The notes under the pieces are model-generated. The model saw only the letters and a list, made by a program, of their open reading frames with translations. It had not been told where the DNA came from and did not search any database. A program made the translations under genes and the position numbers. From JAKEFM01 sp035695825 (GTDB lineage: Bacteria; Planctomycetota; UBA1135; JAKEFM01), in NCBI GenBank assembly GCA_035695825.1, contig DASRRH010000011.1, forward strand, positions 62,001 through 126,000: a stretch of 64,000 nt of DNA, written 5' to 3'. Below are positions 60,051 to 64,000 of this stretch, piece by piece (the stretch's first letter is position 1; the number at the start of each line of letters is the position of its first letter).

Positions 60051-60524
60051 CTACTCCCGGACGAAGAGTTCCGCGACCGCGGCGAGGAGCGCCTTCTCCT
60101 CCTTCTCGAAGCCGCCGAAGATCCAACCGAGGCCGAACTCCTCGGCAAGGTCGAGCGTCGTCCCGGGCCTCCTGTACGTGTGCCGAGTCTCGGCGCCGCG
60201 GAGCATCGCCGCCGCGTAGGCCTCCGGCGCGAGGCGGATCGCGTAGGCGGTCCCGAGGGCGACGGCGAGGAGGACGCCGCACCGCGGGGCGATCAGCGCG
60301 GGCGTGCCGTAGACGATCCCGCGCGCCTTCCCCGCGAACGCCTCCCCGAGCCCGTCCCAGAGGAGCTCGACGACATCGGGGTGGCTCCCGAGGTCCATGT
60401 AGGGGTCCTCCCCGGCTCGAGGGCGGCGGAAGGGGACCTCGCCGGGCCTCGCGCTCTCCGCGAGGTACCGGAGCGCCCGCGCGTTCGCCGGGTGCCGGAG
60501 CTGGAGGGTGGGGCCTGTCTTCAC
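60051..60524 (-). CDS. Conserved-looking hypothetical protein
   Basis: GTG 60524 gives 157 residues with well-formed protein character: NARALRYLAESARPGEVPF, SHPDVVELLWDGLGEAFAGK, VYGTPALIAPRCGVLLAVALGTAYAIRL and EFGLGWIFGGFEKEEKALLA. No signal peptide or membrane segment is obvious. I do not recognise a family. It ends 19 nt from the convergent GT2 gene, and its start is 200 nt downstream of the methyltransferase gene, so it could be co-transcribed with that one. There is no visible ribosome-binding site. Confidence 0.55.
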   Translation of the reverse strand: MKTGPTLQLRHPANARALRYLAESARPGEVPFRRPRAGEDPYMDLGSHPDVVELLWDGLGEAFAGKARGIVYGTPALIAPRCGVLLAVALGTAYAIRLAPEAYAAAMLRGAETRHTYRRPGTTLDLAEEFGLGWIFGGFEKEEKALLAAVAELFVRE

Positions 60525-60724
60525 GGAGGGCCGGCCGGAGTCGATCGGCCCCCGTTCATCGGCTGTCCGACGCGGCCGGGCGGAGCCGAGGAGTCGACGA
60601 CCTCCGCCCCCACCCCCTCGCGGACGTGCCCCGGTGCGGCGCACAAGGCGCCGTGCGGCTTCGCCCGGGAAGTCGGGGATGGCTCGGTTTTTCGGAGCGC
60701 CGAGAGTCGAGAGGGGAGCGGCCG

Positions 60725-61675
60725 TCACCTCCGCTCGAGCTCGAGGCGCGCCGCGCCGCCGGCGCCGAAGAGCACGGCCGCGCCCTCGAGGAGGAGCGAG
60801 ACCGGGCCGAGGAGCGGAAGAAGTGCGAAGGACGCCCCCTTCGCCGCGAGCGGGATGTCGCGGTTCCACGGGGTCCGCCGGAGGGCGTCGTAGAGCGCGT
60901 TCCGGGGGCGGACGAAGCGGTTGAGGAGGGACTGGTAGAAGGGGAAGGGGCCTTGGAGGAGCGAGAGGGTCGAGGACCTGCGCACCTCGAATCCGTGCCT
61001 CTCCCCGAGGCGTTTCAGGCTCGAGAGGCCGAAGTTGTGGAGATGGCGGGGCGGGTCGTAGTGGAACCACCCCGCGCCGCCGAGACGGGCCTGCCACGAT
61101 TCCACGTTCGGGCACTCGAGGACGAGGGTCCCCCCCGGCTTCAGGATGCGGCGGAGCTCTTCGACCGTCCCTTCGGGGTCGCGAAGGTGCTCGAGGACGT
61201 GCCAGATCAGGACGCAGTCGAAGAAGCCCCCCGGGAATTGCAGCGCTGCGAGCTCTCCCGCGCGCACGTCCGCGCCGCTCTCGAGCCGCGCGCGCTCCGC
61301 GGCGCGCTCGGTCCGCTCCGTGCCGGAGCAGGCGTAGCCGAGCCGGCCGAGGACGGCGAGCACCTCGCCGCGTCCGCAGCCGACGTCGAGGACGCGGGCG
61401 GGAGGAAGGACCCGCCGGCGGACGTGGCGCACGCGCCGGAGCGCGAGCCGCACGGCGGCCCGCTCGACCCCGGTCACGAAGCGCCGGTGGCCGGGGCCGT
61501 AGTAGGCCTCGTCGTAGGCGGCCGCGAGGGTCGCGTCGTCCGGGGGAGGGTCGAGGCTCACGACGCCACAGCGGAGGCAGCGCGCGAGATGGAAGCGCCC
61601 CTCCCGGACGGCGACCTCGCCGATTCGTTCGGGGGCAGGCGGCTCCCCGCAGCCGGGGCAGGTCCCCCTCTTCAC
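60725..61675 (-). CDS. SAM-dependent methyltransferase with N-terminal zinc-ribbon
   Basis: GTG 61675 gives 316 residues. The first 40 have two Cys pairs, CPGCG and CLRCG, a likely zinc ribbon. Residues 85-230 are a class I methyltransferase: RVLDVGCGRGEVLAVLG (motif I), TERTERAAERARLESGADVR (motif II region), FDCVLIWHVLEHLRDP (motif IV) and ILKPGGTLVLECPN (motif V/post-IV). The GWFHYDPPRHLHNFGLSSLK segment matches the sugar/lipid methyltransferases found in surface-glycan clusters. Fits a role in modifying the glycan made by the nearby glycosyltransferases (inference). It is divergent from hutU by 37 nt. Confidence 0.85.
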   Translation of the reverse strand: MKRGTCPGCGEPPAPERIGEVAVREGRFHLARCLRCGVVSLDPPPDDATLAAAYDEAYYGPGHRRFVTGVERAAVRLALRRVRHVRRRVLPPARVLDVGCGRGEVLAVLGRLGYACSGTERTERAAERARLESGADVRAGELAALQFPGGFFDCVLIWHVLEHLRDPEGTVEELRRILKPGGTLVLECPNVESWQARLGGAGWFHYDPPRHLHNFGLSSLKRLGERHGFEVRRSSTLSLLQGPFPFYQSLLNRFVRPRNALYDALRRTPWNRDIPLAAKGASFALLPLLGPVSLLLEGAAVLFGAGGAARLELERR

Positions 61676-61712
61676 GGGAGGAGGATAGCCGGGGGGGTGT
61701 CCGGGGACGAAA

Positions 61713-63404
61713 ATGCGGCGGGAGGTCCCCATGCACGCGGAGATCCCGATCGGACCGCAGCGCGCGCCCCGCGGCACGACGATGTCGTGCCGGAACTGGC
61801 ACGCGGAGGGGGCGCTGCGGATGCTGATGAACAACCTCGACCCGGAGGTGGGAGAGAACCCTGCCGAGCTCATCGTCTACGGCGGGTCGGGGAAGGCGGC
61901 CCGCGACTGGGACTCCTTCCGCGCGATCGTCGCGACGCTGCGGCGCCTCGGGGACGACGAGACGCTCCTCGTCCAGTCGGGGAAGCCGGTCGGCGTGTTC
62001 CGGACGCACCCGGCCTCGCCCCGGGTGCTGATCGCGAACTCGAACCTGGTCCCGAAGTGGGCGACCTCGGACTACTTCCGCCGCCTCGAGCAGCTCGGCC
62101 TGATGATGTTCGGGCAGATGACGGCGGGCTCCTGGATCTACATCGGGACGCAGGGGATCCTCCAGGGGACCTACGAGACCTTCGCCGCGGCGGCCGCCAA
62201 GCACTTCGGCGGGACGCTGCGCGGGCGGCTCGTCGTCTCGGGCGGGTTCGGCGGGATGGGGGGGGCGCAGCCCCTCGCCGTCGCGATGAACGAGGGGGTC
62301 TTCCTCGGGGCGGACGTCGACCCGGCGCGGATCGAGCGGCGGCTGCGCACGGGCTTCTGCGACGTGATGATCGGGGACGTCGAGGCCGCGATCCGCCAGG
62401 CCCTCGAGTCGAAGCGACGCGGGGAGGCGCGCTCGATCGGAGTCGTGGCGAACCAGGCGGACCTCCTCGCCGCCCTCCGGAAGGACCGTGTCGTGCCGGA
62501 CGTGGTGACCGACCAGACGAGCGCCCACGACGAGCTCGAGGGGTACGTTCCGAACGGCATGACCCTGGAGGAGGCGCTCGCGCTCCGCGCGCGCGACCCG
62601 AAGACCTACGTCCGCGAGGCGTACCGGACGATGGCCGAGCACTGCCGGTCGATGCTCGAGCTCCAGAAGGACGGGGCGGTCGTCTTCGACTACGGGAACA
62701 ACCTCCGCGGGCAGGCGAAGACCGCCGGCGTCGAGAACGCCTTCGACTTCCCCGGCTTCGTCCCCGCCTACGTGCGCTCCCTCTTCTGCGAGGGGAGGGG
62801 GCCCTTCCGCTGGGTCGCCCTCTCGGGGGACCCCGAGGACATCGCGCGGACCGACGAGATGGCGCTGCGAGAGTTCTCGGAGGACGAGTCGCTCGTCCGG
62901 TGGATCCGCCTCGCGCGGGAGCGGGTCAAGTTCCAGGGGCTCCCCGCCCGCATCGCCTGGCTCGGCTACGGCGAGCGCGCGCGGTTCGGGCTCCGCGTGA
63001 ACGAGATGGTCGCGCGCGGGGAGCTCAAGGCTCCCGTCGTGATCGGCCGCGACCACCTCGACGCGGGCTCCGTCGCCTCGCCCTACCGGGAGACCGAGGG
63101 GATGAAGGACGGATCGGACGCCGTCGCCGACTGGCCCCTCCTGAACGCCCTCCTGAACGCGGCGAGCGGGGCGTCCTGGGTCTCCGTCCACTCCGGCGGC
63201 GGCGTCGGGATCGGCTACTCCGTCCACGCGGGGCAGGTCACGGTCTGCGACGGAACGAAGGAGATGGCGGGCCGGATCGAGCGGGTCCTCACGAACGATC
63301 CGGGGATCGGCGTCGCGCGCCACGCGGACGCCGGCTACGGCCCCGCGCTCGACTTCGCGCGCGCGCGCGGAATCGAGTTGCCGATGCAGGGGGACGGGCG
63401 TTGA
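61713..63404 (+). CDS. hutU: Urocanate hydratase
   Basis: Converts urocanate to imidazolone propionate, the second step of histidine degradation, using tightly bound NAD as an electrophile. The 563-residue length is normal. Identifying features: RGTTMSCRNWHAEGALRMLM near the N-terminus, the NAD-binding SGGFGGMGGAQPLAVAMNEG (around residue 176), and GNNLRGQAKTAGVENAFDF followed by the conserved Cys at residue 359 in LFCEGRGPFRW. ATG 61713 and an in-frame ATG at 61731 (with GGGAGG just before) are both plausible starts. It is head-to-head with the methyltransferase (37 nt apart), so the two may share a promoter region. The downstream small membrane protein overlaps its stop. Confidence 0.96.
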   Translation: MRREVPMHAEIPIGPQRAPRGTTMSCRNWHAEGALRMLMNNLDPEVGENPAELIVYGGSGKAARDWDSFRAIVATLRRLGDDETLLVQSGKPVGVFRTHPASPRVLIANSNLVPKWATSDYFRRLEQLGLMMFGQMTAGSWIYIGTQGILQGTYETFAAAAAKHFGGTLRGRLVVSGGFGGMGGAQPLAVAMNEGVFLGADVDPARIERRLRTGFCDVMIGDVEAAIRQALESKRRGEARSIGVVANQADLLAALRKDRVVPDVVTDQTSAHDELEGYVPNGMTLEEALALRARDPKTYVREAYRTMAEHCRSMLELQKDGAVVFDYGNNLRGQAKTAGVENAFDFPGFVPAYVRSLFCEGRGPFRWVALSGDPEDIARTDEMALREFSEDESLVRWIRLARERVKFQGLPARIAWLGYGERARFGLRVNEMVARGELKAPVVIGRDHLDAGSVASPYRETEGMKDGSDAVADWPLLNALLNAASGASWVSVHSGGGVGIGYSVHAGQVTVCDGTKEMAGRIERVLTNDPGIGVARHADAGYGPALDFARARGIELPMQGDGR

Positions 63405-63928
63405 GCTACGCCCTCCTCCTGCTCGGGCTCCTCGTCTTCCTCGACACGCTGCGGGAGCCGGGCCTTGCGAGGCAGGCGCGAGCCGGGGCCTCGTTCACGG
63501 CCGCGGGGGCGCGCTTCGGCTCGGCGGGCGCCCGGCTCCTCCTCGTCGGGCTCGGCCTCGTCGGGACGGGCCTGCTCGGCCTCGGGGCCTGGGCGGCGGC
63601 GTTCGGGGAGAAGGGGGGAGCCGCGAACGGCGCGGGGGCCGTCGGCTTCGGGCTCTTCCTCCTCGCCTGTGGCATCGGCGGCCCGCCGAGGGAGGCCGAC
63701 GTCCACTTCGGCCGGACCGAGGTCCGCGTCGGGCTGCGGAGAATCCCCTACGAGCGCTTCCACCGCTTCGAGGTCGACGAGGGAGGCCGGGTGACGCTCG
63801 AAGGGGCCGGATGCTCGATCGGCGGGCGCGTCGGGCAGGGGGAAGTGCAGGGCCTCCGCTCCTTCCTTGCGGACCGGGTGTTCCGGCGGACCGAGCCCTC
63901 TCCCGGCGGCGCTCCGAACGGCACCTGA
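63401..63928 (+). CDS. Small membrane protein with PH-like tail
   Basis: TTG 63401 overlaps the hutU stop by 4 nt. Of 175 residues, the first 100 carry two or three hydrophobic helices (YALLLLGLLVFLDTL; LLLVGLGLVGTGLLGLGAW; GAVGFGLFLLACGIGG). The last 70 form a short beta-rich domain (TEVRVGLRRIPYERFHRFEV; GRVTLEGAGCSI) followed by a helix (VQGLRSFLADRVF), resembling bacterial PH-like domains attached to membrane helices. Co-translation with hutU is likely, but a histidine-related role is not shown by the sequence; the TTG start could be an artefact of compression. Confidence 0.55.
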   Translation: MSYALLLLGLLVFLDTLREPGLARQARAGASFTAAGARFGSAGARLLLVGLGLVGTGLLGLGAWAAAFGEKGGAANGAGAVGFGLFLLACGIGGPPREADVHFGRTEVRVGLRRIPYERFHRFEVDEGGRVTLEGAGCSIGGRVGQGEVQGLRSFLADRVFRRTEPSPGGAPNGT

Positions 63929-64000
63929 ATTGATGGGGGATCCCCGCCGCCGTCCGCGTCCCGACGACCCACGCGGCGGCGTTCCGGTGGCGAAACGCCC
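63929..64000. other. 72-bp right end, no supported gene
   Basis: After the last gene the sequence to the window end has no start codon with a ribosome-binding site and no clear hairpin. A plus-strand frame may begin just beyond the window. Confidence 0.4.

Noticed and set aside
60051..63323. Long minus-strand frame (1090 residues)
   Set aside because: Only the last 157 residues look like protein; the rest is antisense to hutU and to the methyltransferase in another frame.
1..64000. tRNA, rRNA or riboswitch genes
   Set aside because: I looked for T-loop-like and conserved rRNA segments and found none convincing; a covariance-model search would be decisive.

Overview
The window is very GC-rich bacterial DNA in which almost every reading frame stays open for long stretches. 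The gene content points to a member of the Planctomycetota, or a similar deep-branching environmental lineage. The evidence is: many secreted beta-rich proteins (FG-GAP/VCBS propellers, carboxypeptidase-regulatory-like Ig folds) with a shared C-terminal module; a double-length UvrA; frequent GTG/TTG starts; and a bc-type complex with a multihaem cytochrome. This is inference from family content, because no rRNA or tRNA marker was seen.

Region 1 (1-26.7 kb) is a patchwork of short transcription units. It opens with two tandem carboxypeptidase-regulatory-like proteins, the second frameshifted. Then come an M28 metallopeptidase, a FAD-dependent amine oxidoreductase, a coiled-coil lipoprotein, a DUF1326-like protein, a HEPN module, an ATP-grasp enzyme, a quinone oxidoreductase, a DUF932-like protein and a protein with an HEXXGH zinc motif. 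Mixed among them is a family of exported proteins with a common C-terminal signature. Between about 20.5 and 25.8 kb lie a nucleotidyltransferase toxin/antitoxin-like pair, a broken FG-GAP gene joined to a truncated IS1380 transposase, and an intact FG-GAP gene.

Region 2 (26.7-42.4 kb) is mostly housekeeping and respiration. It holds a fused four-ATPase UvrA (1891 aa). A four-gene minus-strand operon encodes Rieske, cytochrome b, a pentahaem cytochrome and a monohaem cytochrome. A divergent alginate-export-type porin follows, then a palindromic MITE-like repeat, a DUF169/DUF255 pair, RsfS with no canonical start, a glutaredoxin-like protein and an FHA-domain membrane protein.

Region 3 (42.4-64 kb) is dominated by surface and glycan functions: a 14-repeat VCBS protein, three GT4 glycosyltransferases, a MOP-type flippase, two tandem 800-aa membrane glycosyltransferase-like paralogues and a GT2 enzyme. 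A second nucleotidyltransferase/small-protein pair sits inside the glycosyltransferase cluster. Histidine degradation genes hutH and hutU flank the membrane glycosyltransferase block, about 7.6 kb apart, with no hutI or later genes in view.

The observations most worth a second look are: the shared C-terminal module of the exported proteins, including one protein that is little else; the quadruple domain in the 16-20 kb paralogue pair; three small two-gene toxin/antitoxin-like modules; the unusual bc operon; the HEXXGH protein; and the palindromic element at 38.0-38.2 kb.
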